Origin: Achromobacter pestifer
GTDB lineage: Bacteria > Pseudomonadota > Gammaproteobacteria > Burkholderiales > Burkholderiaceae_B
DNA length: 64,000 nt
NCBI RefSeq assembly: GCF_013267355.1
Contig: NZ_CP053985.1
Span: 4,216,001 to 4,280,000, forward strand
Direction: 5' to 3'
Below the pieces are notes generated by a model, which made no database searches, was not told the origin of the DNA, and worked only from the letters and a program-made list of their open reading frames with translations. The position numbers and the translations under genes were made by a program. This document shows, piece by piece, positions 52,686-61,710 of the stretch; position 1 is the first letter of the stretch, and each line of letters starts with the position of its first letter.

Positions 52686-53882
52686 ATGTCCAAGGTCAAC
52701 ACTCTGTCCGCGCTGGCGAAGTCCGGCGCCCTGTCCGGCAAGCGCGTGTTCATCCGCGCCGATCTGAACGTGCCGTTCGACGACGCCGGCCGCATCAGCG
52801 AAGACACCCGCATCCGCGCCTCGGTGCCCGGCATCCGCATGGCGCTGGACGCCGGCGCCGCCGTCATGGTCACGTCCCACCTGGGCCGTCCCAAGGAAGG
52901 CGTGCTGACCGACGCCGATTCGCTGGCCAAGGTCGGCCAGCGCCTGTCCGAGCTGTTGGGCATGCCCGTGCAGCTGGTGCGCGACTGGGTCGACGGCGTC
53001 CAGGTCGATCACGGCCAGGTCGTGCTGCTGGAAAACTGCCGCGTCAACGTCGGCGAAAAGAAAGACGACGAGACGCTGGCCAAGAAGATGGCCGCGCTGT
53101 GCGACGTCTACGTCAACGACGCGTTCGGCACCGCCCACCGCGCCGAAGCCACCACCCACGGCATCGCGCGCTTCGCGCCCGTGGCCTGCGCCGGCCCGCT
53201 GCTGGCCGCTGAGCTGGATGCCCTGGGCCGCGCCCTGCATGAACCCAAGCGTCCGCTGGTCGCCATCGTGGGCGGCTCCAAGGTGTCGACCAAGTTGTCG
53301 ATCCTGCAATCGCTGGCCGACAAGGTCGACCAATTGGTCGTGGGCGGCGGCATCGCCAACACCTTCCTGCTGGCCGCCGGTCTGCCCATCGGCAAGTCGC
53401 TGGCCGAACCCGACCAGGTCGACCAGGCGCGCGCCGTGATCGACATCATGAAGCAGCGCGGCGCGGCCGTGCCGATCCCGGTGGATGTGGTGTGCGCCAA
53501 GGCGTTTGGCGCTGACGCCGAAGCCACCGTCAAGGCGGCTGGGGACGTGGCCGACGACGACATGATCCTGGACATCGGTCCCAAGACCGCGGCGCAGCTG
53601 GCCGAGATCCTGAAGCAGGCCGGCACCATCGTCTGGAACGGCCCGGTGGGCGTGTTCGAATTCGACCAGTTCGCCAACGGCACCGAAGTGGTGGCGCGCG
53701 CGATTGCCGAATCGGAAGGCTTTTCGATCGCCGGCGGCGGCGACACGCTGGCCGCCATCGCCAAGTACGGCATCGGCGAGCAGGTCGGCTACATCTCGAC
53801 CGGCGGCGGCGCTTTCCTGGAATTCCTGGAAGGCAAGACGCTGCCCGCCGTGGCCGTGCTGGAAGCCCGCTATATCAAGTAA
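52686..53882 (+). CDS. pgk: Phosphoglycerate kinase
   Basis: A 398-residue glycolytic kinase producing ATP from 1,3-bisphosphoglycerate. The N-terminal [14 protein letters not shown], the SHLGRPKEG loop, VALVGG-like [13 protein letters not shown] and the C-terminal [17 protein letters not shown] are all present. The [17 protein letters not shown] was chosen; a longer frame runs through the upstream hairpin. Followed by a strong terminator. Confidence 0.98.
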   Translation: MSKVNTLSALAKSGALSGKRVFIRADLNVPFDDAGRISEDTRIRASVPGIRMALDAGAAVMVTSHLGRPKEGVLTDADSLAKVGQRLSELLGMPVQLVRDWVDGVQVDHGQVVLLENCRVNVGEKKDDETLAKKMAALCDVYVNDAFGTAHRAEATTHGIARFAPVACAGPLLAAELDALGRALHEPKRPLVAIVGGSKVSTKLSILQSLADKVDQLVVGGGIANTFLLAAGLPIGKSLAEPDQVDQARAVIDIMKQRGAAVPIPVDVVCAKAFGADAEATVKAAGDVADDDMILDIGPKTAAQLAEILKQAGTIVWNGPVGVFEFDQFANGTEVVARAIAESEGFSIAGGGDTLAAIAKYGIGEQVGYISTGGGAFLEFLEGKTLPAVAVLEARYIK

Positions 53883-53904
53883 TACGTCTTGCCATGCAAG
53901 GCCG

Positions 53905-53931
53905 AAGCCGCCCCGATGGGGCGGCTTTTTT
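53905..53931 (+). terminator. Terminator after pgk
   Basis: A perfect 10-bp stem AAGCCGCCCC / GGGGCGGCTT with a 3-nt loop and a following run of Ts, closing the tkt-gap-pgk transcript. Confidence 0.92.
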
Positions 53932-54040
53932 ATGCCGGCGCCTTGATCGTGGCCGCCCGGCTTCGGCTGCCTTGGTGTAGCCTTGGCGCAAACTGGCACG
54001 CTCTCCGCGTTCGCTTCATCCCCGATTTCTCCGCAGCACC

Positions 54041-55729
54041 ATGAACCTACGTTTCATTCCCGGCCTCAACAATTTCCGCGGCATCACCCGGGAATCGGCG
54101 CGGCGCGACATCACCGCCGGCCTGAGCGTGGCGGCGGTGGCGCTGCCGGTGGGCCTGGCCTACGCCGCCATGATGGGCGTGCCGCCCGTGGCCGGCCTGT
54201 GGGCGGCCATCGCCGGGATGCTGGGCTACGCCTTGTTCGGCTCGTCGCGCACCTTGATCGTCGGGCCGGACACGGCCACCTGCACCCTGATCGCCGCCAC
54301 GCTGACCGGAATGGCGCTGACCACGCCGGAAGACCGGTTGGTGGCCGCCACCGGCATCGCCCTGACGGTCGGCTTGGGCTGCCTGATCGCGCGCGCCCTG
54401 CGGCTGGGCGTGCTGGCCAACCTGCTGTCGCGGCCGGTGCTGATCGGCTATATGGCGGGCGTGGCGATCACGCTGGCGCTGTCGCAATTGAGCGGCCTGA
54501 CCGGCGTCGGCCTGCGCAACAGCGGCCTGGTGCATCCCTTCCTGGAGCTGTCGCGGCGCCTGCCCGAAATCCAGATCCCCACCCTGATCCTGGGCCTGAC
54601 GTCCTGCGCGCTGCTGGTGGCGGTCAAGCGCTGGCGGCCGACCTGGCCCGGCCCCATCCTGCTGGTGGTGCTGGCCTGCCTGCTGTCGTGGCTGTTCAAT
54701 TTTCCGGGGCTGGGCATTGCCGTCGTGGGCGAGGTGCCTGCCGGCTTGCCGGCCCTGAGCCTGCCGGTGCGCCTGGAGGGCGTGGACGGCATTCTGCTGG
54801 GCGCTGCCGGGGTGCTGGTGGTCAGCTTTTCCAGCGGCATCGTGACGGCGCGCAGCTTTGCCGCGCGCACCGGGGAGCACGTGGATCCCAACCGCGAACT
54901 GGTGGGCTTTGGCGCGGCCAACATGGCGGCGGGCCTGTTCCAGGGCTTCGTGGTGACGGGCGCCGACTCGCGCACCGCGGTGGGGCTGGTGGCTGGCGGT
55001 TCCTCGCCGCTGGTCAGCGTCACGGCCGCGGCGGCGTTGGCGGTCGTGGTGGGGCTCTTGAGCGGACCGCTGTTCTGGCTGCCGCAGGCCGTGCTGTCGG
55101 CCATCCTGCTGCTGGCCGCCATCAGTCTGTTCGACGGCCATGCCTTCATGCGCCTGGCGCGCATCTCGCGCATCGAGCTGGCCTTCGGCATTTTGGCCGC
55201 GGTGGGCGTGGTGGGCTTTGGCGTGCTGCAAGGCGTGGCGGTGTCGGTGGGCGCCACGCTGCTGTATGCGATGTACGTGTCGGGCAATCCGCGCGATGCC
55301 CTGTTGGGCCGGCTGCCCGGAGAAACGGTGCTGGGCAAGCTGCACTTGAATCCCGAGGCCCAGCCGGTGCCGGGCACGGTGATCTGGCTGTTCGAGTCAT
55401 CGGTGTGGTTCTTCAACGCCGATGCCTTCCGCCGGCGCGCGCGCGAGATCATCGAGCAGGCCGGCGACGTGCACTGGTTCGTGCTGGACGCCGAAGCCAT
55501 GACCCAGGCTGACGCCGACGCGGTCGAAGCCTTGTACGAACTGAAGCATGCGCTGGACGAACGCGGCATCACGCTGCTGGTCGCGGGCGGACACGGCCAG
55601 TTCCGCACCGCGTTGGAACGCTCGGGCCTGGTCAAGAAGATCGGCCGTGAAAAGATCTTCGGCAGCCCTGAGCAGGCGGTGGAAGCGATCGAACGCTGGC
55701 GCCAGGCGCCGCCCGCGGCGCTGGGTTAG
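54041..55729 (+). CDS. SulP-family anion transporter with STAS domain
   Basis: A 562-residue permease. About ten to twelve helices occupy residues 25-430, including the SulP signature region VALPVGLAYAAMMGVPPVAGLW. A cytoplasmic STAS domain covers about residues 445-550 (WFVLDAEAMTQADADAVEAL). SulP proteins carry sulfate, bicarbonate or dicarboxylates; the substrate is not predictable. It converges on fabI across a short tandem repeat. Confidence 0.93.
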   Translation: MNLRFIPGLNNFRGITRESARRDITAGLSVAAVALPVGLAYAAMMGVPPVAGLWAAIAGMLGYALFGSSRTLIVGPDTATCTLIAATLTGMALTTPEDRLVAATGIALTVGLGCLIARALRLGVLANLLSRPVLIGYMAGVAITLALSQLSGLTGVGLRNSGLVHPFLELSRRLPEIQIPTLILGLTSCALLVAVKRWRPTWPGPILLVVLACLLSWLFNFPGLGIAVVGEVPAGLPALSLPVRLEGVDGILLGAAGVLVVSFSSGIVTARSFAARTGEHVDPNRELVGFGAANMAAGLFQGFVVTGADSRTAVGLVAGGSSPLVSVTAAAALAVVVGLLSGPLFWLPQAVLSAILLLAAISLFDGHAFMRLARISRIELAFGILAAVGVVGFGVLQGVAVSVGATLLYAMYVSGNPRDALLGRLPGETVLGKLHLNPEAQPVPGTVIWLFESSVWFFNADAFRRRAREIIEQAGDVHWFVLDAEAMTQADADAVEALYELKHALDERGITLLVAGGHGQFRTALERSGLVKKIGREKIFGSPEQAVEAIERWRQAPPAALG

Positions 55730-55803
55730 GGCGCCCCCGGCTAAGGCGCCCCCGGCTAAGGCGCCCCCGGCTAGGCGCCCCCGGCTAGGCGCCCCCCCTG
55801 CTA
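55727..55803. repeat. Short tandem repeat between the SulP gene and fabI
   Basis: Five direct copies of TAAGGCGCCCCCGGC-like units (15, 15, 15, 14 and 16 bp) fill the entire gap. The first copy starts with the SulP stop codon, and the array ends at the fabI stop (CTA). Unit-length changes and a C-run expansion in the last copy suggest slippage. Confidence 0.9.
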
Positions 55804-56574
55804 GTCGATGATGTGATAACCGCCGTCGATGTATATCGTCTGCCCGGTCATGCGGCGGGCGGCATCGGTGGCGAGCCAGGCGGTGGCTTCGCCCACGTCG
55901 TCGATGGACACCAGGCTGCGCGTGGGGGCCTTGGCCTGGGCCCGGTCCAGCAGGGCGTCGAATTCGGCGATGCCCGAGGCGGCGCGCGTCTTCAGAGGTC
56001 CCGGCGATATCGCGTGCACGCGTATGCCCTGCGGACCCAGTTCCGCCGCCAGGTAGCGGGTGGCGGATTCCAGCGCGGCCTTCACCGGCCCCATCATGTT
56101 GTAGTGCTCGACCACCATCTGCGAGCCGTAGTAGCTCATGCAGAACAGCGTGCCGCCGTTGCGCATCAGCGGCTCGGCCAGCTTGGCCATGCGGATGAAG
56201 GACCAGCAGGACACGTCCATGGCCTGCAGGAAGCCCTCGCGCGAGCAATCGGTCACGCGGCCGTGCAGATCGTCGCGCGGGGCAAAGGCGATGGAGTGCA
56301 GCACGAAATCCAGCTGGCCCCATTCGGCGGCGACGCTGTCGAACACGGCCTCCAGCTGGCCTTCGCGCATCAGGTCCAGCGGCAGCAGCAGCGGCGCCTC
56401 CACCTGGCGGGCCAGCGGCTCCACGTGGCGCAGGGCCTTGTCGTTCAGGTAGGTCACGGCCAGCTCCGCGCCCAGGGCGCGGAAGGCCTTGGCGCAGCCC
56501 CAGGCGATCGAGTCGGCATTGGCAATGCCCGTCACCAGGCCGCGCTTGCCCGCCAGCGGCAAGGCCGCGCTCAT
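55801..56574 (-). CDS. fabI: Enoyl-ACP reductase (FabI type)
   Basis: A 257-residue NADH-dependent SDR that completes each elongation cycle of fatty acid synthesis. The FabI catalytic set Y148, Y158 and K165 (MSYYG...HYNMMGPVK) is present. The glycine-rich start is GLVTGIANADSIAWG and the end is GQTIYIDGGYHIID. The ATG overlaps the ackA stop (ATGA). Being inside a pta-ackA operon suggests an accessory copy serving a fermentative or storage role, not necessarily the housekeeping enzyme. Confidence 0.92.
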   Translation of the reverse strand: MSAALPLAGKRGLVTGIANADSIAWGCAKAFRALGAELAVTYLNDKALRHVEPLARQVEAPLLLPLDLMREGQLEAVFDSVAAEWGQLDFVLHSIAFAPRDDLHGRVTDCSREGFLQAMDVSCWSFIRMAKLAEPLMRNGGTLFCMSYYGSQMVVEHYNMMGPVKAALESATRYLAAELGPQGIRVHAISPGPLKTRAASGIAEFDALLDRAQAKAPTRSLVSIDDVGEATAWLATDAARRMTGQTIYIDGGYHIID

Positions 56575-57755
56575 CGCTGCTTCACCAGTGCAAGTGTGTG
56601 CTGGGCGATGATCAGTTCCTCGTTGGTGCGCACCACGTAGACGCCGATGCGGCTGTCGTCGGTGGAAATGCGGGGGCCGTGGCGGGCGTTGCGTTCCGGG
56701 TCCAGCTTGATGCCCAGCCAGCCCCAGTGCTCGCTGATCGCCTGGCGGATCTCGGCGGAGTTCTCGCCCACGCCCGCGGTGAACACGATGCCGTCCACGC
56801 CGTTCATGGCGCAGGCCAGGCCTATCATGCCTTCGGCCACGCGCCAGGCGAAGTACTGCAGCGCCAACTTGGCCGAGGGCGCGTCGCTGGCCAGCAGTTC
56901 GCGCATGTCGTTGCTGATGCCGGAGAGGCCCTTCATGCCGCAATCGTGATAGAGCAGGTGCTCGATCTCGTCGTGGGTCATGCCGCGTTCCATCATCCAC
57001 AGCACCACGCCCGGGTCCAGGCGGCCGGGGCGGGTGCCCATGGGCAGGCCTTCCAGCGCGGTGAAGCCCATGGTGCTGTCCACGCTCTTGCCGTGATGCA
57101 TGGCGCAGGCGGAAACGCCCGAGCCCAGATGGGCCGCGATGATCTTGCCGCCGGCGATGTCCGGCAACGCCTTCTTCAGGCGCTGCGCGATGTATTCGTA
57201 GGACAGGCCATGGAAGCCGTAGCGGCGCACGCCCTCCTGGTACAGCCGCTCCGGCAGGGCGTAGCGGTCGGCCACGTCGGAGTGGCTGCGGTGGAACGCG
57301 GTGTCGAAGCAGGCGACCTGCGGAATCCAGGGACGGCGCTCGCGGATCACGCGGATGGGCGCCAGGTTGTTCGGCTGGTGCAGCGGCGCCAGCGGCGTGA
57401 ACGTGTCGAGCTTGGCCAGGATGGCGTCGTCGATCAGTACCGGTTCGGACAACTCGGGGCCGCCGTGCACCACCCGGTGGCCCACCGCCAGCGGCGCGCC
57501 GCCCAGGTGGCCGCTGAGCCAGGTGCCGACGACCTCCTGGCCATTGGGCACGTCGGGCGCGTGGCTGGGCGCGATCTCGCGTTCGACCAGGGTCTGGCCG
57601 GCGGCGTCGCGCACCTTCAGCTTCGGGTGCGAGGTGCCTATGCCTTCGAGCTGGCCGCCCAGGCGCGGCGCCAGCTCCTGCGCGCCGTCGATGTCGTACA
57701 GGTAGAACTTGATGCTGGAACTGCCGGCGTTGATGACGAGGATGGTATCGGTCAT
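56571..57755 (-). CDS. ackA: Acetate kinase
   Basis: A 394-residue enzyme interconverting acetyl phosphate and acetate with ATP. The ASKHA fold motifs are present: ILVINAGSSSIKFYLYD at the N-terminus, VACFDTAFHRSHSDVAD, and IAAHLGSGVSACAM. The C-terminal end has VVRTNEELIIAQHT. It follows the phosphotransacetylase gene after 31 bp and overlaps fabI by 4 bp. Confidence 0.96.
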   Translation of the reverse strand: MTDTILVINAGSSSIKFYLYDIDGAQELAPRLGGQLEGIGTSHPKLKVRDAAGQTLVEREIAPSHAPDVPNGQEVVGTWLSGHLGGAPLAVGHRVVHGGPELSEPVLIDDAILAKLDTFTPLAPLHQPNNLAPIRVIRERRPWIPQVACFDTAFHRSHSDVADRYALPERLYQEGVRRYGFHGLSYEYIAQRLKKALPDIAGGKIIAAHLGSGVSACAMHHGKSVDSTMGFTALEGLPMGTRPGRLDPGVVLWMMERGMTHDEIEHLLYHDCGMKGLSGISNDMRELLASDAPSAKLALQYFAWRVAEGMIGLACAMNGVDGIVFTAGVGENSAEIRQAISEHWGWLGIKLDPERNARHGPRISTDDSRIGVYVVRTNEELIIAQHTLALVKQR

Positions 57756-57786
57756 GGCGCTGTGATTCCGGATTCTGAGGGGCGCT

Positions 57787-58731
57787 TCAGGCGAGCGGGC
57801 GGGCCTGTTGCTGGGCCAGGTGGTGGGCGTAGATGGCGGCGACCGCGCAGGACGCAAGGCGCGAGCGCGGGCTGTCGGCGCGGCTGGTCAGGATGATGGG
57901 CACGCGCGCGCCCAGCACGATGCCGGCCGCCTCGGCGTTGGCCAGGAAGGTCAGGTTCTTGGCCAACATGTTGCCGGCCTCCAGGTCGGGCACCACCAGC
58001 ACCTGGGCCACGCCGGCCACCGGCGAGCGTATGCCCTTGATGCGGGCGGCCTCGGGGCTGATGGCGTTGTCCAGCGCCAGCGGGCCGTCCAGCAGGCCGC
58101 CCGCGATCTGGCCGCGGTCGGCCATCTTGCACAGCGCGGCGGCCTCGATGGTGCTGGGGATGCTGGGATTGACCTGCTCGACCGCCGACAGGATCGCCAC
58201 GCGCGGCTCGCCCAGGCCCAGGCCGTGGTGCAGGTCGATCACGTTGCGGATGATGTCGGCCTTGGTTTCCAGGTCCGGGAAGATGTTGATGGCGGCGTCG
58301 GTGATGAAGAGCGGCTCCGCGTAGGTCGGCACTTCCATGATGAAGACGTGGCTGATGCGCCGGCTGCTGCGCAGCCCGGTGCTGCGCGCCACCACTTCGT
58401 GCATCAGTTCGTCCGTGTGCAGGCTGCCCTTCATCAGCAGTTCGGCTTCGCCGCTGCGCACCAGGGCGACGGCGCATTCGGCCGCCGCGTGGCTGTGCGG
58501 CGCATCGACGATGCGGGCATCGCCCAGGTTCAGCTTGTGCTCGGCGGCGACGGCGCGGATCTTCTGCTCCGGGCCCACCAGGATGGGCTTGAGCAGGCCC
58601 AGGTCGCGCGCTTCGAGCGCGGCCGACAGCGAGGGTTCGTCGCAGGGGTGGGCGATGGCGCAATGCGCCGGCGCTAGCGTCTGCGCGCGCGCGATGAGCT
58701 TGTCGTAATGGGTCGAAGGGGGCAGCGTCAT
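57787..58731 (-). CDS. pta: Phosphate acetyl/butyryltransferase (short Pta)
   Basis: A 314-residue phosphotransacylase without the long N-terminal regulatory region of E. coli Pta. Conserved segments are LLMKGSLHTDELMHEV, RISHVFIMEVPTYAEPLFITDAAINI (read in pieces) and VPDLEAGNMLAKNLTFLANA. With ackA it would form ATP from acetyl- or butyryl-CoA. The ATG overlaps the DUF3141 stop (ATGA). Confidence 0.93.
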   Translation of the reverse strand: MTLPPSTHYDKLIARAQTLAPAHCAIAHPCDEPSLSAALEARDLGLLKPILVGPEQKIRAVAAEHKLNLGDARIVDAPHSHAAAECAVALVRSGEAELLMKGSLHTDELMHEVVARSTGLRSSRRISHVFIMEVPTYAEPLFITDAAINIFPDLETKADIIRNVIDLHHGLGLGEPRVAILSAVEQVNPSIPSTIEAAALCKMADRGQIAGGLLDGPLALDNAISPEAARIKGIRSPVAGVAQVLVVPDLEAGNMLAKNLTFLANAEAAGIVLGARVPIILTSRADSPRSRLASCAVAAIYAHHLAQQQARPLA

Positions 58732-61112
58732 GCGGATTTCGCCTTGGCGGATTTGCGCGCGGGACGCGCGGCGGGTTTGGCGGAGGCGCCGCGCTTGGCG
58801 CGCAGCGGCGCGGCCGGCTTGGGCGCGGCCAGCTTGGGAGCGGCAGCCTCAGCCGCAGCGCGCACGGATTTGCGCGCCGCAGCCGGCGCCTTCTTGGGCG
58901 CGGGAGCCGGTTGCAGCGCTTCTTCGCGCTTCTGCGCACGGCGCTCGGCGTACTCGAAGATCCGTTCCATCTCGTCCAGGCTGATGCGGGCGGCCTCGCT
59001 CAAGGGTTCGGCGGCTTCCAGCACATGCTTCATGGTGTTCAGCGTTTCACGGATCGCGGGGGCGGGCGCGTTGTCCAGCAGGTGCGGGATGGCCTGGATG
59101 GCGCCGGCCGCGTCCAGGGTCATCATCAAGGCCTGATCGCGGATGATGTCCTTGAATTCCTGCAGCGACAGCGCGGTGTCGGATTCGGCGCGCATCTTGC
59201 GGATCAGCGCGTAGCTGCGTTCGTCCAGGCCGCCTTCGGCTCCCGACACATACAGCAGCATGCGGATCGCGGCGACGCGCAGGCCGCCTTCCAGCATCAA
59301 TGAGCGCAGCTCGGCGGCGCGCTCTTCCATGAAGCGGCGGTGTTCGGGCGATACGCCCGGATGCTTGCGCGGCGGGCCGGAACGCGCGCCCAGGCCGGCC
59401 AGGTCCTGCACCAGCGGCGAGCCATACACGCCCATGAAGGTGCGCTCGTCGGCGGAATCGCGCAGTTCCTGCCAGATGTTCAGGCTGGTCTCGATCAGGT
59501 TCGAGAACATTTCCTGGGCCATCAGGAAGGGGTTTGCGGGCGAGGCCGGCTGGCGCTGCTCGCGCACCTGCTCGGCGACCTGCGCGATGGGCGCGATCAG
59601 CGGGTTGCGGTCGGAGATCAGTTCGTAGGGCAGGCGCAGCGGATGCAGGCGCTGCGACCATTCCGCCGACTGCGGCGTCACCAGGGCGCGCAGCCAGGGC
59701 TGCACGAAGCTGCGGTACATGCCCAGGTTGATGTCGGAAATGCGGGCGACGGCGGCGAAGCGGCGGTCGTCCTCTTCATTGCGCTCGACGATGGCGCGCA
59801 CGTCGTCCAGGCTGCGTTGTTCGAACGACAGCACGTAGTTGCCTTGGGCCAGGTCGGCGTTGAGCGTGTCCGGCGTCTTGTCGGCGATCTCGGCCTGATA
59901 GATGCCCGGCGGCAGCACGTCGATCATGTCGATGTTGGACGTGAATTCCTGGTGCTCTTTGCGCGCCACGCTGCCGGACACGAAGATGCCCAGGTGGCCG
60001 ATGCTTTCGTGCACCGCATAGACGATGGTCTGGCCATGCGCCAGCACTTCGGATTCGTTCTGGTACAGGTCGGGGATCCAGCCCAGCGCCTGCGGCGGGG
60101 GCGTGATGTTGTCGCCCTTGGAGCAGAACACCACGATGGGTGAACGGATGTTGCGCAGGTCGATGCGGATGCCGTCCGAGGTCACCAGGCCGGCGGTGGC
60201 CAGGCGGTTGCCGACGAACAGGTTGTCGACGATGTACTGGATTTCCGGGCCGTTCAGGAAGACGTGGCCGCCCCACCATTTCTCGAAGCTCAGGTAGCGC
60301 TTGGCCTCGGTGTCGACGTTGGAGTACAGGTTGTACTGCTTGGACCACAGGGTGTTGGCCGGATTCAGGTTCTCGAAGTTCTGCACCAGCCAGGCGCCGT
60401 CGAATTTGCCGTCGCCCAGGTCGCTGGTCATGGCGGTGAGCCAACTGCCGCCCAAGAGGCCGCCAGCGTAGCGCATGGGGTTCATGCCGCGCCAGCCGGC
60501 CCAGTACGACAGCGGCGCGCCGGCCACGATGATGGGGCCGAACAGTTCGGGACGCACCGCGGCGGTCATCATGATCTGCCAGCCCGCCTGGCAATTGGCC
60601 ACCACCACCGGCTTACCCTCGGCGTTGGGGTGCAGCGCGATGATTTCTTCCAGGAAGCGCGCCTCGGCCATCATCACGTCCTCGACGGTCTGGGTGGGCA
60701 TGGGCTGCGGCAGGAAGGTGGCGAAGTAGCAGGGGTGGCCCGCGCGCAGCGCCACGCCGATCTCGCTTTCGGGTTTGAAGCCGCCGATGCCGGGACCGTG
60801 TCCGGCGCGCGGGTCGACCACCAGGAAGGGGCGCTTGATCGGATCCGTTTCCACGCCTTCCGGCGGCGTGATGCGCAGCAGGCCGTAGTTGACGGGGCGC
60901 GGCAGACAGCGGCCGTCCATCACCAGTTCGGATTCCATGCTCAGCACATTGGGCGCGCGCTTGGCCATGTGCTCGTGGTACTGGTTGCCGCGTTGGCGCA
61001 TTACGTCAGCGTAAAGCACGCCGCGCTGCCAAGCGTCGACTGCGTATTCGTAGGCGGCCGTCCAGGGGTTGAAGGGCGGGGCGGGTACGCGATCGTTGCC
61101 GGATCCGGCCAT
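58728..61112 (-). CDS. DUF3141 protein (PHB synthase-like alpha/beta hydrolase)
   Basis: A 794-residue protein. The first half is an alpha/beta hydrolase fold related to PHA synthases, opening with NPWTAAYEYAVDAWQRGVLY. The nucleophile elbow carries cysteine in VVANCQAGWQI (about residue 170), and the catalytic histidine is probably in HESIGHLGIFVSGSVARKE. The second half is the helical DUF3141 region. The last roughly 60 residues are a Lys/Ala/Pro repeat tail like that of PhaF or histone H1. First gene of the operon with pta, ackA and fabI. Function undetermined. Confidence 0.88.
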   Translation of the reverse strand: MAGSGNDRVPAPPFNPWTAAYEYAVDAWQRGVLYADVMRQRGNQYHEHMAKRAPNVLSMESELVMDGRCLPRPVNYGLLRITPPEGVETDPIKRPFLVVDPRAGHGPGIGGFKPESEIGVALRAGHPCYFATFLPQPMPTQTVEDVMMAEARFLEEIIALHPNAEGKPVVVANCQAGWQIMMTAAVRPELFGPIIVAGAPLSYWAGWRGMNPMRYAGGLLGGSWLTAMTSDLGDGKFDGAWLVQNFENLNPANTLWSKQYNLYSNVDTEAKRYLSFEKWWGGHVFLNGPEIQYIVDNLFVGNRLATAGLVTSDGIRIDLRNIRSPIVVFCSKGDNITPPPQALGWIPDLYQNESEVLAHGQTIVYAVHESIGHLGIFVSGSVARKEHQEFTSNIDMIDVLPPGIYQAEIADKTPDTLNADLAQGNYVLSFEQRSLDDVRAIVERNEEDDRRFAAVARISDINLGMYRSFVQPWLRALVTPQSAEWSQRLHPLRLPYELISDRNPLIAPIAQVAEQVREQRQPASPANPFLMAQEMFSNLIETSLNIWQELRDSADERTFMGVYGSPLVQDLAGLGARSGPPRKHPGVSPEHRRFMEERAAELRSLMLEGGLRVAAIRMLLYVSGAEGGLDERSYALIRKMRAESDTALSLQEFKDIIRDQALMMTLDAAGAIQAIPHLLDNAPAPAIRETLNTMKHVLEAAEPLSEAARISLDEMERIFEYAERRAQKREEALQPAPAPKKAPAAARKSVRAAAEAAAPKLAAPKPAAPLRAKRGASAKPAARPARKSAKAKSA

Positions 61113-61189
61113 GGCGATCTCCTGTAGGTTGCTTGCGGCGGCGGACCGCCGCGCCGATTCCGAGTGGAACCGGCCGAGTTGACCTCTCC

Positions 61190-61243
61190 ATTACACCGCA
61201 ACTGATGTTGCGGTGCAACATCGAAGGTTTTGATACAAGTCAA
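61190..61243 (-). promoter_or_regulatory. FNR box, promoter and palindrome upstream of the DUF3141 operon
   Basis: An FNR/Anr-type site TTGAC-N4-ATCAA (minus strand; 61230-61243) matches 9 of 10 consensus positions. A sigma-70 promoter TTGCAC (61213-61218), 17 bp, TGTAAT (61190-61195) points into the operon. The -35 lies inside a perfect palindrome GATGTTGC-ACC-GCAACATC (61204-61222), which overlaps a second hairpin CACCGCAAC/GTTGCGGTG. The FNR centre is about 53 bp before the predicted start. The layout fits anaerobic activation plus a repressor site. Confidence 0.65.
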
Positions 61244-61294
61244 GCGCTGGTCGATTTACCTGTCCCCTTTAGGACAGGCCAGCCGGGCGGCGGT

Positions 61295-61693
61295 TCAAAC
61301 CGCGTCGTGGCAGACCGCTTCGATGCGGTTGCCCGAAGGGTCCAGCAGGAACGCGGCGTAATACTGCGGGTGGTAGTGCTCGCGCAAGCCCGGGGAGCCG
61401 TCGTCGCGCCCTCCGTGGGCCAGGCCGGCGGCATGGAAGGCGTCGACGGCGGCGCGGCTGGACGCCTTGAAGCACCAGTGGCGGCGAGCGGCAGGGGCGC
61501 CGGCATCGTCGTCGGCGAACACGGAGAGGTAGCTGTGCTGGCTGCTATCGGCGCGGCAGCGTTCGCCATAGCCTAGCGCGTCGGGGCGGTCATAGACCTT
61601 GGCGGCGCCCAGCGCCTGCATGACGGCGTCGTAGAAGGGCCGGGCGGCGTCCAGGCGGGAAACGGCGATGGAGACGTGATCCAGCAATTGCAT
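61295..61693 (-). CDS. VOC-family protein
   Basis: A 132-residue single-domain glyoxalase/bleomycin-resistance-like protein. It begins MQLLDHVSIAVSRLDAARPFYDAV and ends LLDPSGNRIEAVCH, the two ends of a VOC module with metal-ligand His and Glu. The enzyme class or ligand is unknown. It lies 17 bp downstream of a GST gene on the same strand, likely co-transcribed. Confidence 0.88.
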   Translation of the reverse strand: MQLLDHVSIAVSRLDAARPFYDAVMQALGAAKVYDRPDALGYGERCRADSSQHSYLSVFADDDAGAPAARRHWCFKASSRAAVDAFHAAGLAHGGRDDGSPGLREHYHPQYYAAFLLDPSGNRIEAVCHDAV

Positions 61694-61710
61694 CGCGGCT
61701 CCGTGGCGGC

